A DNA stretch of 37,995 nucleotides, from positions 1 through 37,995 of the forward strand of contig JALHMO010000062.1 of the NCBI GenBank assembly GCA_022844015.1. Direction: 5' to 3'. Position numbers and translations under genes: made by a program. Below, in pieces: positions 23,190 through 31,053 of the stretch. A model generated the notes under the pieces. The model worked only from the letters and a program-made list of their open reading frames with translations, made no database searches and had not been told where the DNA came from. Each line of letters begins with the position of its first letter. The stretch's first letter is position 1. The stretch is from Reyranella sp. (GTDB lineage Bacteria; Pseudomonadota; Alphaproteobacteria; Reyranellales; Reyranellaceae).

Positions 23190-23268
23190 GCGTGAGGATG
23201 GCACGGAATTCCAAAAAATGGAAGCCTGAGGCCGGCTTGGTCGGAGCGACCAGCCCAAGGTGATCTCT

Positions 23269-23292
23269 GCCAAGGCCAAGCGCGGGTAAGGC
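23269..23292 (+). repeat. Direct repeat, right copy (displaced ridA 3' end)
   Basis: GCCAAGGCCAAGCGCGGGTA then AGGC matches the ridA stop region at 22413. The frame reads VISAKAKRG-stop, the same SAKAKR ending as ridA. It lies on the strand opposite the HigB gene and just before trpB. Confidence 0.7.
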
Positions 23293-23333
23293 ATCTTTTG
23301 ACCGACCCCTGCCGGGGCTGCTAAGGCCCATGC

Positions 23334-23356
23334 GCCTCCCCACCCGCGGGGAGGTG
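23334..23356. repeat. Short CCTCCCC hairpin before trpB
   Basis: CCTCCCC and GGGGAGG form a small stem around a short ACCCGC loop region, followed by a TG. It belongs to the same CACCTCCCC / GGGGAGGTG family as the glpK and 26.6 kb hairpins but has a shorter arm. Confidence 0.5.
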
Positions 23357-23379
23357 CATGATGTCTTTCAGGAAACGCG

Positions 23380-24588
23380 ATGGCCACGTCCCCCAACAGC
23401 TTCCGCATCGGCCCCGACGAGCGCGGGCATTTCGGCCTGTTCGGCGGCCGCTACGTCGCCGAGACCCTGATGCCGTTGATCCTCGAGCTGGAGAAGGCCT
23501 ACAACGAGGCCAAGGCCGACGAGCAGTTCACGGGCGAGCTGACCTATCTGCTGACGCACTATGCCGGGCGGCCGAGCCCGCTCTATTTCGCCGAGCGCCT
23601 GACCCGCCATCTCGGCGGCGCCAAGGTCTACTTCAAGCGCGACGAGCTGAACCACACCGGCAGCCACAAGATCAACAACGTGCTGGGCCAGGTCCTGCTC
23701 GCCAAGCGCATGGGCAAGACGCGGGTGATCGCCGAGACGGGGGCCGGCCAGCATGGCGTCGCCACGGCGACGGCGTGCGCGCTGTTCGACATTCCCTGCG
23801 TGGTGTTCATGGGCGCGGTCGACGTCGACCGGCAGGCGCCCAATGTCGTGCGCATGAAGATGCTGGGTGCCGAGGTGCGGCCGGTGACGGCGGGCTCGGC
23901 GACGCTCAAGGACGCCATGAACGAGGCGCTGCGCGACTGGGTGGCGACCTGCGAGACGACCTTCTACTGCATCGGCACGGTGGCCGGCCCGCATCCCTAT
24001 CCGGCGATGGTGCGCGACTTCCAGTGCGTGATCGGCAACGAGGTGCGCAGCCAGATGATGGAAGCGGAAGGCCGCCTGCCCGACACGCTGGTCGCCTGCA
24101 TCGGCGGCGGCTCGAACGCGATGGGCCTGTTCCATCCCTTCCTCGACGACGCCGGCGTGCGCATCGTCGGCGTCGAGGCGGGCGGCAAGGGCGTCGAGAC
24201 CGGCGAGCACGCCGCGTCGCTGACCGGCGGCCGTCCGGGCGTGCTGCACGGCAACCGCACCTATCTGCTGCAGGACGGCGAGGGCCAGATCACCGAGGCG
24301 CACTCGATCTCGGCCGGCCTCGACTATCCCGGCATCGGCCCCGAGCATTCGTGGCTGAAGGAGCTGGGCCGCGTCGAGTACGTGTCGGCGACCGACGAGG
24401 AGGCGCTGGAAGCCTTCCAACTCCTGTGCAGGCTCGAGGGCATCATCCCCGCGCTCGAGCCGGCGCATGCGCTGGCCCACGTCACCAAGCTCGCGCCGAC
24501 CCTGCCCAGGGACAATCTGCTGGTGATGAATTTGTGCGGCCGCGGTGACAAGGACGTGTTCGCCGTCGCCGAGCGGCTGGGCATCTAG
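23380..24588 (+). CDS. trpB: Tryptophan synthase beta subunit
   Basis: The product has 402 residues, the normal length. It condenses indole with serine in the last step of tryptophan synthesis, using PLP. The PLP lysine is in [16 protein letters not shown] (Lys about 97), the phosphate-binding loop is [12 protein letters not shown], and [10 protein letters not shown] marks the substrate loop. It has the usual beta-subunit C-terminus [11 protein letters not shown]. It follows the HigBA scar, not trpF, and is separated from trpA by a DUF433/DUF5615 pair. Confidence 0.97.
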   Translation: MATSPNSFRIGPDERGHFGLFGGRYVAETLMPLILELEKAYNEAKADEQFTGELTYLLTHYAGRPSPLYFAERLTRHLGGAKVYFKRDELNHTGSHKINNVLGQVLLAKRMGKTRVIAETGAGQHGVATATACALFDIPCVVFMGAVDVDRQAPNVVRMKMLGAEVRPVTAGSATLKDAMNEALRDWVATCETTFYCIGTVAGPHPYPAMVRDFQCVIGNEVRSQMMEAEGRLPDTLVACIGGGSNAMGLFHPFLDDAGVRIVGVEAGGKGVETGEHAASLTGGRPGVLHGNRTYLLQDGEGQITEAHSISAGLDYPGIGPEHSWLKELGRVEYVSATDEEALEAFQLLCRLEGIIPALEPAHALAHVTKLAPTLPRDNLLVMNLCGRGDKDVFAVAERLGI

Positions 24589-24599
24589 GGCTCGAGACG

Positions 24600-24854
24600 A
24601 TGGAGCGTGCCATGCCTTACAGGTGGCAGGATCATATCGTGCGCGATGCGTCGATCTGCGGTGGCCTTCCGACCATGAAGGGAACGCGCATTCTCCTGAG
24701 GCAAGTGCTCGCCGATGTCGCCAACGGAATGACAACCGAGCAGATCGTTGACGCCTATCCGTCCTTGAAGCCCGACCACGTCAAGGCAGCGATCGCCTTC
24801 GCAGCGAACAGCGCCAAGGACGACTTGCCCGAGCTCGGCCTGCCGGCAGAGTGA
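24600..24854 (+). CDS. DUF433 protein, likely antitoxin
   Basis: The product has 84 residues. The sequence ASICGGLPTMKGTRILLRQVLADVANGMTTEQIVDAYPSLKPDHVKAAIAFAANSAKDD is a standard DUF433 helix-turn-helix antitoxin (VapB45-like). It starts 11 bases after the trpB stop and overlaps the toxin start. Both genes read in the direction of the trp operon and may be cotranscribed with it. Confidence 0.9.
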   Translation: MERAMPYRWQDHIVRDASICGGLPTMKGTRILLRQVLADVANGMTTEQIVDAYPSLKPDHVKAAIAFAANSAKDDLPELGLPAE

Positions 24855-25237
24855 TGCGTCTCAAGCTGGACGAGAACATGCCCCGGCTGCTGGCCGGAAC
24901 GCTACGAGAAGCCGGGCATGATGTTCACACGGCGGCTGACGAAGGCCTTCTGGGAAAGCCCGATGAAGCGATATGGCAGGCCAGCGTGCAGGAAAGACGG
25001 ATGCTGCTGACGCTGGATCGCGACTTCGGTCGGCTGGCGGCAGCCACTCGCAGCCATGCCGGCGCAATCGTGTTGCGGCCCCGCGACGCCAATCAACAGA
25101 TGATCGTGGAATTTGCGATACGTGCCATTGGGCTGGCGGCCGATGTCGACATGTCCAATCGAGTGGCAATCTTCGAAGAGGAGCGGGTTCGCATCAGGCC
25201 TCCGCTCACACTGGTAACACCAAAGGACCAAGCATGA
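24854..25237 (+). CDS. DUF5615 PIN-like toxin
   Basis: The product has 127 residues from the ATG at 24854; a GTG at 24851 is in frame. MRLKLDENMPRLLAGTLREAGHDV is the Mut7-C/PIN-like start with the acidic DEN motif, and LLTLDRDFGRL carries the second acidic cluster. Such proteins pair with DUF433 antitoxins and are predicted RNases. The stop overlaps the trpA start (ATGA), an intimate link with a core biosynthetic gene: trpA translation may depend on toxin translation. Confidence 0.88.
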   Translation: MRLKLDENMPRLLAGTLREAGHDVHTAADEGLLGKPDEAIWQASVQERRMLLTLDRDFGRLAAATRSHAGAIVLRPRDANQQMIVEFAIRAIGLAADVDMSNRVAIFEEERVRIRPPLTLVTPKDQA

Positions 25238-26067
25238 GCCGCATCACCCAGCGCTTCGCCCGGCTGGCGGCCGACAAGCGCGCCGGTCTGGTCGCCTACA
25301 TCTCGGCCGGCGATCCCGATCCGGCGACCAGCTACCAGATCCTGAAGGGGCTGCCCGATGCCGGCGCCGACCTGATCGAGCTCGGCATGCCGTTCACCGA
25401 CCCGATGGCCGACGGCCCGTCGATCCAGCTCGCGGGGCAGCGCGCGCTCAAGGCCGGCATCACGGTCGATGCCACCTTCGACATGGTGCGCCGCTTTCGC
25501 CGCGAGGCGAGCGACAGGGACACGCCGATCCTGCTGATGGGCTACTACAATCTCGTCTACCAGCGCGGCGCCGCGCGGTTCTGCAGCCAGGCGGCGGACG
25601 CCGGCGTCGACGGCTTCATCCTGGTCGACCTGCCGCCCGAGGAAGCCGACGAGCTGAAGCCGCACGCCCTCGCGCACGGGCTGGACACCGTGCTGCTGAC
25701 CGCGCCGACGACCGACGACAAGCGGCTGCCGGCCGTCCTGAAATACTCGTCGGGCTTCGTCTACTTCGTCTCGGTGCTCGGCATCACCGGAACCAAGTCG
25801 GCCAGCGAGGACGCTGTCGCCGCGCACGTCGCGCGCATCCGGCGGCACACCGCCCTGCCGGTCGGCGTCGGTTTCGGCATCAAGACTCCCGAGCAGGCTG
25901 CCGCGGTCGCGCGTCATGCCGACGCGGCCGTCGTCGGCTCGGCCATCGTCGATCGCGTCAAGGCAGGGCTCGACGCCGATGGCAAGGTCAGGCCCGCTCT
26001 CGTGCCGGGCGTGCTCGATTACGTGCGCAGCCTCGCCAAGGGCGTGCGCAGCGTGCGCAAGGCGTAG
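25234..26067 (+). CDS. trpA: Tryptophan synthase alpha subunit
   Basis: The product has 277 residues. It cleaves indole-3-glycerol phosphate and channels indole to TrpB. The catalytic Glu is in DLIELGMPFTDPMADGP, and the Asp about 11 residues later is in the same segment. The phosphate site is GVGFGIKTPEQ and VVGSAIVDR. The ATG at 25234 has AAAGGA upstream and overlaps the stop of the DUF5615 gene. In many alphaproteobacteria accD follows trpA directly; here accD lies 11.4 kb further on. Confidence 0.96.
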   Translation: MSRITQRFARLAADKRAGLVAYISAGDPDPATSYQILKGLPDAGADLIELGMPFTDPMADGPSIQLAGQRALKAGITVDATFDMVRRFRREASDRDTPILLMGYYNLVYQRGAARFCSQAADAGVDGFILVDLPPEEADELKPHALAHGLDTVLLTAPTTDDKRLPAVLKYSSGFVYFVSVLGITGTKSASEDAVAAHVARIRRHTALPVGVGFGIKTPEQAAAVARHADAAVVGSAIVDRVKAGLDADGKVRPALVPGVLDYVRSLAKGVRSVRKA

Positions 26068-26196
26068 CGATTTTCTTCAGCATCGCTGCATCCCGCGCGC
26101 GATGCTGTGACCAATCGTGGCGTAGCGTAACTCCGTCATTGGCAGGTCATCTCGCGGTCCCATATCGAGGCCTTCATTCGGCGGAGGAGCACGCGC

Positions 26197-26574
26197 ATGG
26201 ACGGCACGACGGACCGCAACGACAGGCTTCACGGATCCTTCATCGCTGCGCTGGATCATCTCGATGCCGAGCAGCGCGAGCCCGATCGCTGGGAAGAGGA
26301 ATGCCTGTCGTACGCCCTCGGCGCGCTGGCCTGCGGCCTCCCTGTGGTCGCGCATGTCGAGATCGAGGCGTTCTGGCGGCCGGTCGAGCAGCGCTCGCCC
26401 GACGCGGCAGCGGCGCTGGCCGGCAAGCCGGCGCGCTTCACCAGGGCGATGCTGCGTCACGGCCTCGACTACGTGCGGCAGCGCCACGGGCACGTGGCCA
26501 TGGCCGCCGATATCGGCCTGCCGCCCGCCGTTCTCGCGGGCCAGCTTGCCGTGCAGGCCTCGCTCGGCCGGTGA
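26197..26574 (+). CDS. Hypothetical protein
   Basis: The product has 125 residues with no recognised family. It is helical and soluble-looking: SFIAALDHLDAEQREPDRWEEECLSYALGALACGLPVVAHVEIEAFWRPVEQ, then RFTRAMLRHGLDYVRQRHGHVAMAADIGLPPAVLAGQL, which resembles a helix-turn-helix loosely. GGAGGAG is found about seven bases upstream of the ATG, so translation is likely. It stands alone between trpA and the palindrome array. Confidence 0.55.
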   Translation: MDGTTDRNDRLHGSFIAALDHLDAEQREPDRWEEECLSYALGALACGLPVVAHVEIEAFWRPVEQRSPDAAAALAGKPARFTRAMLRHGLDYVRQRHGHVAMAADIGLPPAVLAGQLAVQASLGR

Positions 26575-26604
26575 AGCAGCTGCATGAATCGACTGGCTCA
26601 TTGT

Positions 26605-26893
26605 CCTCCCCAGCGGAGCTGGGGAGGTGTCCGCGTAATCGCGGACGGAGGGGTCATAGGCCCCAATCTCGCTGCTCATGACCCCTCCGCCCCGTAAGAC
26701 GGGGCACCTCCCCAGCGAAGCTGGGGAGATGTCCGTGCCTGCCGTGAGCGAAGCCGAAAGGTCAAAGGGCTTTTGGCCGCTCCGCAGCCAAAATGCCGAC
26801 GCGGACGGAGGGGGCATGAGCCACGAGGCTGGGGCCTATGACCCCTCCGTCGCCGTAAGACGGCGACACCTCCCCAGCGAAGCTGGGGAGGTG
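26605..26893. repeat. Compound array of nested palindromes
   Basis: Three CCTCCCCAGC-GAAG-type hairpins (26605-26627, 26705-26731, 26867-26893) alternate with variable stems: GTCCGCG-TAAT-CGCGGAC, CCCCG-TAAGA-CGGGG and GTCGCCG-TAAGA-CGGCGAC. Each is followed or preceded by GGAGGGGTCAT or ATGACCCCTCC. The order A-B-C then C-B-A makes larger inverted repeats. The stem sequences differ but remain self-complementary. A TTTTGGC / GCCAAAA stem lies in the middle (about 26773-26796). No gene is present in this 328-bp gap. Confidence 0.75.
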
Positions 26894-26902
26894 ACGAGAT
26901 AC

Positions 26903-28015
26903 TCAGTCCGCCTGCTTCACGCCCCAGTCGCGCAATGCCTCGGCGCCGCCGTCGCCGCGATGGCGGGGCGGCGGCCGGATGGCGCCCGGCGTGCGCGAGA
27001 AGCGCGGCGCGGGAGCGGGCTGCACCACGTCGTCATGCTCGACCAGAGTCCGGCGTGCGGCGATGTGCGGATGATGCGGCGCTTCGGTCATCGACAGGAT
27101 CGGGGCGAAGCAGGCGTCGCTGCCCTCCATCAGGGCGCACCATTCGTCGCGCGTCCTGGCGCGAAACCGCTCGGCGAAGATCTTCCGCAGGGCCGGCCAG
27201 CTCTCGGGGTCATGGCGGTTGGGCAGGACGTTCTGATCGAGGCCGAGCGCCTTGGTGAGCTGGTCGTAGAACTTGCCTTCGATGGCGCCGACGGCGACGA
27301 AGCCGCCATCCTTGCATTCGTAGGTGTCGTACCACGGCGCCCCGGAATCGACGACGTTGGCGCCGCGCTGCTCGCGCCATTGCCCGGCGCCCATCATGGC
27401 GTAGAACATCGTCATCAGTGACGCCGCGCCGTCGACCATGGCGGCATCCACGACCTGTCCCTTGCCCGAACGCTGGCGCTCGCAGAGCGCGGCCAGGACG
27501 CCCACCGCCAGATAGAGCGCGCCGCCGCCGAAATCGCCGACGAGGTTGAGCGGCGGGACGGGGCGCTGGCCGCCGGGACCGATCGCATGCAGGGCGCCGC
27601 ACAGCGCGATGTAGTTGATGTCGTGTCCCGCCGCCTGCCCGAGCGGACCGCTCTGTCCCCAGCCTGTCATGCGGCCATAGACCAGGCCGGGGTTGCGCTG
27701 GCCTGTGACGTCGGGGCCGAGACCGAGCCGCTCCATGACCCCCGGCCGGAACCCTTCGAGGAGCACGTCGGCGCGCTCGACGAGGTCGAGCATCAGGCGC
27801 AGCGAGGCCGGTGCCTTCAGGTCGAGCGCGAGCGAGCGCTTGCCGCGTCCCAGCAGCTCGTACTTCGCCGGCAGCGGCAGGCCCAGATCGACATCGCCGG
27901 GGCGATCGATGCGCAGCACGTCGGCGCCGAGATCGGCCAGCAGCATTCCGCAGAACGGCACCGGCCCGATGGCCGGCATCTCGATGACCCGCAGGCCCTG
28001 CAGTGGTCCACTCAC
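26903..28015 (-). CDS. Alpha-methylacyl-CoA racemase-like protein (CaiB/BaiF family)
   Basis: The product has 370 residues. CaiB/BaiF-fold protein with the racemase signature: RMTGWGQSGPLGQAAGHDINYIALCGALHAIG holds the catalytic His/Asp pair, and VGAIEGKFYDQL contains the glutamate. The family interconverts (R)- and (S)-2-methylacyl-CoA for beta-oxidation of branched chains or side chains of sterols. The GTG start at 28015 has GGGAGAG upstream; the frame runs on to 28183 without support. The hairpin repeat B sits just behind its start. Confidence 0.85.
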   Translation of the reverse strand: MSGPLQGLRVIEMPAIGPVPFCGMLLADLGADVLRIDRPGDVDLGLPLPAKYELLGRGKRSLALDLKAPASLRLMLDLVERADVLLEGFRPGVMERLGLGPDVTGQRNPGLVYGRMTGWGQSGPLGQAAGHDINYIALCGALHAIGPGGQRPVPPLNLVGDFGGGALYLAVGVLAALCERQRSGKGQVVDAAMVDGAASLMTMFYAMMGAGQWREQRGANVVDSGAPWYDTYECKDGGFVAVGAIEGKFYDQLTKALGLDQNVLPNRHDPESWPALRKIFAERFRARTRDEWCALMEGSDACFAPILSMTEAPHHPHIAARRTLVEHDDVVQPAPAPRFSRTPGAIRPPPRHRGDGGAEALRDWGVKQAD

Positions 28016-28067
28016 GACGCTCTCCCTTCCCGATGCGACGCACGCACTCTCATGCCCTTTCCCGGCC

Positions 28068-28247
28068 AGGGCATTCGCATACCTGATTCGCATATGGCAC
28101 AAAACCTCCGTCATCCCGACCGGAGCGGAGCGTAGCGGAGGGACCTTTCTTTGTCGCAATGCCATCAAGAATGGTCCCTCCACTACGCCGCGCTACACGC
28201 GGCTCCGGTCGGGATGACGGAGTTATCTGTCCATATGCGAATGCCCT
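28068..28247. repeat. Hairpin intergenic repeat, copy B, with outer arms
   Basis: Outer arms AGGGCATTCGCATA (28068-28081) and TATGCGAATGCCCT (28234-28247) enclose the core repeat 28108-28220, whose ends are CCGTCATCCCGA and TCGGGATGACGG. GGAGGGACC and GGTCCCTCC words follow inside. The core matches copies A (6664) and C (34062). The whole unit is a near-complete self-complementary hairpin of 180 bases. No transposase or target duplication is evident. Confidence 0.75.
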
Positions 28248-28331
28248 GTACTGCATCCGGCTCGCGGCAAGGGCGAAACTCTCGGGGTGGCGTGGCTTTG
28301 CCGCGCGCGGCCAACGTCCTACTGTCGGCGC

Positions 28332-28499
28332 ATGATCTCTCGCCGGACCGTTGTCCCGGGCGTGGCGGTCTCCGCCGCCGCCGGGTGCAGTTCCCCTTGG
28401 TGCCCTGCCAAGGCGTGCCCGGGATTTTGCGTGCCCAGGCGGAGCCGGCTTGGACGCGATTGCACCGACCGCGCCCGCAACGAGGCAAGAAGATCATGA
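28332..28499 (+). CDS. Small frame with Tat-like or lipoprotein signal, possible gene remnant
   Basis: An ATG at 28332 starts MISRRTVVPGVAVSAAAGCSS, which looks like a twin-arginine/lipoprotein signal peptide, but the remainder to 28499 (Cys- and Arg-rich, 34 residues) looks non-coding. Its TGA overlaps the next gene's ATG (ATGA). It may be the stump of a secreted protein gene whose remainder is deleted. Confidence 0.25.
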   Translation: MISRRTVVPGVAVSAAAGCSSPWCPAKACPGFCVPRRSRLGRDCTDRARNEARRS

Positions 28500-29260
28500 C
28501 CTGCCTTCGCGAGGCGTGGGCGGCGCTGCCGCCGAGATTGAGGATACTGGCACCGCTGCAGTTCTCCTCCGATCAGTGGTCTCTCATCGAGCGCCTGCAT
28601 GCGTGCTTCAACGATCGCGACGCGCATGCCCGTCTGCCCATGCCGATTGCCCGCTTCCGCGAGGCCACAAGCAGGTCGATCCATGAAAATGCCAGGCTGC
28701 TCGACGACGTCGAGACGGTATATGTCGATGACCGTTGGCTTGTCGCGAAGCCCGACAGTGGGCCCTCGGTGACAATGGCGAGGTATGCGCGCCTCTATAA
28801 CGACGATGTCGACGAGATGATGGGCGTGCTCGTTCCGTCGGCGCGCTACCGCAAGGGGCACTATGCGTATGGCAGGTTCACCGTTGCCCAGCCGCATGGC
28901 CTGCATACCGACCATAGCGCGGAAGATCCGCAGGCAACGGGTGAGCCGATCTGCATCGCCAGGATCGAGACGCTGGGGACGCACTATGTCGCGGGCGACT
29001 ACAGGGCGCATGACCCGAGGACGCAGAGCATGCTCGAGGCCTTGCGATACTGGGTCGCCGTCCCCGAAGGCGAGCCGGAAAGCATCCTTGCCGATCTGTT
29101 GAAGCGCGGGACGCTCGAGACGATTCCGGTGAACCACGTCATGCTGATGGTCGCCGGAAACAGGTCGGAAGACTCCCAGGTCACGCAGCACATCGCGGCC
29201 AGGCCGCCCGCCGGCGGCCGGCATTCGGCGTTCTTTCAGAGGCAGTACAGGCTCGGGTGA
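28496..29260 (+). CDS. Hypothetical protein, possible 2-oxoglutarate/Fe(II) oxygenase-like
   Basis: The product has 254 residues, with no family recognised with certainty. The middle shows GRFTVAQPHGLHTDHSAEDPQ, where HTD could be an H-x-D metal motif, and the C-terminal TQHIAARPPAGGRHSAFFQRQYRL could supply the distal His and Arg expected in a double-stranded beta-helix oxygenase. VNHVMLMVAGN lies between them. The fold call is by motif spacing only. It starts at ATG 28496, and the dehydrogenase gene follows 16 bases after its stop, so the two are likely cotranscribed. Confidence 0.45.
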   Translation: MTCLREAWAALPPRLRILAPLQFSSDQWSLIERLHACFNDRDAHARLPMPIARFREATSRSIHENARLLDDVETVYVDDRWLVAKPDSGPSVTMARYARLYNDDVDEMMGVLVPSARYRKGHYAYGRFTVAQPHGLHTDHSAEDPQATGEPICIARIETLGTHYVAGDYRAHDPRTQSMLEALRYWVAVPEGEPESILADLLKRGTLETIPVNHVMLMVAGNRSEDSQVTQHIAARPPAGGRHSAFFQRQYRLG

Positions 29261-29276
29261 AGACAGGGGAAACGTC

Positions 29277-30260
29277 ATGGTCAGCCGGAATTCCTTCAAG
29301 TTCGTCATGCTGCCGCCGCAGACCGCAACGACCCGCGGCTGGGCGCGGCGCCTGGCCGAAGCCATGCCGGAGGTCCGCGTGGTCGTCGCCGAGGATGCGG
29401 AGACCGCCGCGCGCGAGATCGTCGACGCGGAAGCCGCCTTTGGCTGGCTCGGTAAGGAGCTCCTGACGAAGGCCACGAGCTTGCGCTGGCTCCAGGCGCC
29501 CCAGGCGGCGCCGGCGGCCGGCTACTATTATCCCGAGCTGATCGCCCACCCGGTGTGCGTGACCAACTTCCGCGAGATCTTCAACGACCATATCGGCGCT
29601 CACATCCTGGCCTTCGTGCTGGCGTTTGCCCGCGGGCTGCACGTGTTCATCCCGCAACAGCTGCGCCGCGAGTGGAAGAAGAGCCCGCTGGAGGCCGGCG
29701 ATGTCGTGCACCTGCCCGAGGCGACGGCCCTGGTCGTCGGCGTGGGCGGCATCGGCGCCGAGGCCGCGCGCCTGCTCGCGGCGTTCGGCGTGACCGTGCT
29801 GGCAACCGATGCGCGCCGCGCGGCGGCACCTGAAGGGGTGACCGAGCTGCATCCGCCGGATGCCCTGGATGACCTGCTGCCGCGTGCCGACTTCGTCGTC
29901 CTGACGGTGCCCCATACGCCGGCGACCGAAGGTTTCTTCGATCGCGCCCGCTTCCAGCGCATGAAGCGGACGGCATTCTTCATCAACATCGGCCGCGGCA
30001 TGACGACCAGGCTGGATGACCTGGTCGCAGCTTTGAAAGCTGGCGAGATCGCCGGCGCGGCGCTCGATGTCTTCGAGCAGGAACCGTTGCCGCGCGAGCA
30101 CCCGCTTTGGGCCATGCCGAACGTCTTGCTCACGCCGCACATGGCCGGACATGGGCCCTATCTCGACGAGCGTCGCTTCGAGATCATGGCCGACAATTGC
30201 CGCGCCTTCGGTGCCGGGCGCCCGCTGCGCAACCAGGTCGACAAGGCTTCCTGGTTCTGA
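29277..30260 (+). CDS. D-2-hydroxyacid dehydrogenase
   Basis: The product has 327 residues. Rossmann motif VGVGGIGAEAARLLAAFG binds NAD(P); the catalytic Arg is in FINIGRG, Glu in DVFEQEPLP and His in TPHMAGHG. It reduces a 2-keto acid to a D-2-hydroxy acid or acts in reverse; the substrate cannot be told. GGGGAAA lies before the ATG. The preceding gene ends 16 bases upstream, and a hairpin-free gap of 204 bases leads to the cupin gene. Confidence 0.9.
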   Translation: MVSRNSFKFVMLPPQTATTRGWARRLAEAMPEVRVVVAEDAETAAREIVDAEAAFGWLGKELLTKATSLRWLQAPQAAPAAGYYYPELIAHPVCVTNFREIFNDHIGAHILAFVLAFARGLHVFIPQQLRREWKKSPLEAGDVVHLPEATALVVGVGGIGAEAARLLAAFGVTVLATDARRAAAPEGVTELHPPDALDDLLPRADFVVLTVPHTPATEGFFDRARFQRMKRTAFFINIGRGMTTRLDDLVAALKAGEIAGAALDVFEQEPLPREHPLWAMPNVLLTPHMAGHGPYLDERRFEIMADNCRAFGAGRPLRNQVDKASWF

Positions 30261-30464
30261 AGGCGAGCCGACGACACGGAAAGGGATTCGGCGGGAAATC
30301 GGTCCACGTTGCGCAGGTGCGCCCAGCGATTGCCAGTGTTGTCGCTGCGCTGGGACGCTGCCGGTCCGGACCCGACTTGCGAGCCGTCGACAGGTCGGAG
30401 GAAAGGTGGGACTGTCGACGCACTATAGCCGGCAGCACGCTGCCGTTGCCAAAGGGAGAAGAAG

Positions 30465-30884
30465 TTGAAGCCCAGAATCATGCGTGCCTCGACCCGCCCG
30501 ACATCCAAGGCGGAAGCGGCAAACTTCGTCGGTCCGGTGATGTCCGATCCGGTGTGGGCTCCCGAGGGCCCCTCGCGGCTGCGCGCGTCGCGCGTGACCT
30601 TCATGCCGGGTGGCCGCACCAACTGGCATCAGCACGCGGTCGGGCAGATCCTCCACGTGCTGTCCGGCGTCGGCCGTTACCAGCTCGAAGGGCAGCCGGT
30701 TCAGGAAATCCGCCCGGGCGACACCGTGGTGATCCCGCCGAACGCGCGGCATTGGCACGGCTCGGCGCCGGATACGATGATGTGCCATCTCGCCATGTCG
30801 GAAACCGACGAGAAAGGCCAGGCGACGACGTGGCTCGAGCCGGTGAGCGACGCCGACTATACCAGGTCGCCGGCGAAGGACTGA
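30465..30884 (+). CDS. Cupin protein resembling Mn-dependent hydroxynitrile lyases
   Basis: The product has 139 residues. A single cupin barrel shows TNWHQHAVGQILHVLSGVGRYQLEGQPVQEIRPGDTVVIPPNARHWHG, where the two histidines of the first motif, Gln and the later His form the metal site, and TMMCHLAM and VSDADYTR at the end. The arrangement (WH.H..GQ, then ..KHWHGA/S-type) matches bacterial cupins such as Granulicella hydroxynitrile lyase. Whether it acts on mandelonitrile or another substrate is unknown. The start is TTG at 30465 with GGGAGA upstream; ATG 30480 is an alternative. Confidence 0.8.
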   Translation: MKPRIMRASTRPTSKAEAANFVGPVMSDPVWAPEGPSRLRASRVTFMPGGRTNWHQHAVGQILHVLSGVGRYQLEGQPVQEIRPGDTVVIPPNARHWHGSAPDTMMCHLAMSETDEKGQATTWLEPVSDADYTRSPAKD

Positions 30885-31012
30885 GCTGCCCGCACCACGG
30901 CGTCGAAAGGGCGCTCGACGGTGCCACGCAAGGGCCGGCAGGCCGATCAGCCTGTGGCGTCGGCGAAGAATTCATCGATGCTGTTAACTTGTCTCGCCGC
31001 CGTGGCCTGCGC

Positions 31013-31046
31013 ACCTTCCGCTCGGCTGAGCAGCCGAGCGGAAGGT
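31013..31046. terminator. Perfect 16-bp-arm hairpin between convergent genes
   Basis: ACCTTCCGCTCGGCTG (31013-31028) and its complement (31031-31046) leave a two-base loop, in practice a small loop on a 14-bp stem. It lies between the cupin gene (plus) and the DUF1993 gene (minus), the expected place for a bidirectional terminator. No long T-run follows. Confidence 0.65.
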
Positions 31047-31053
31047 CGGGAAC

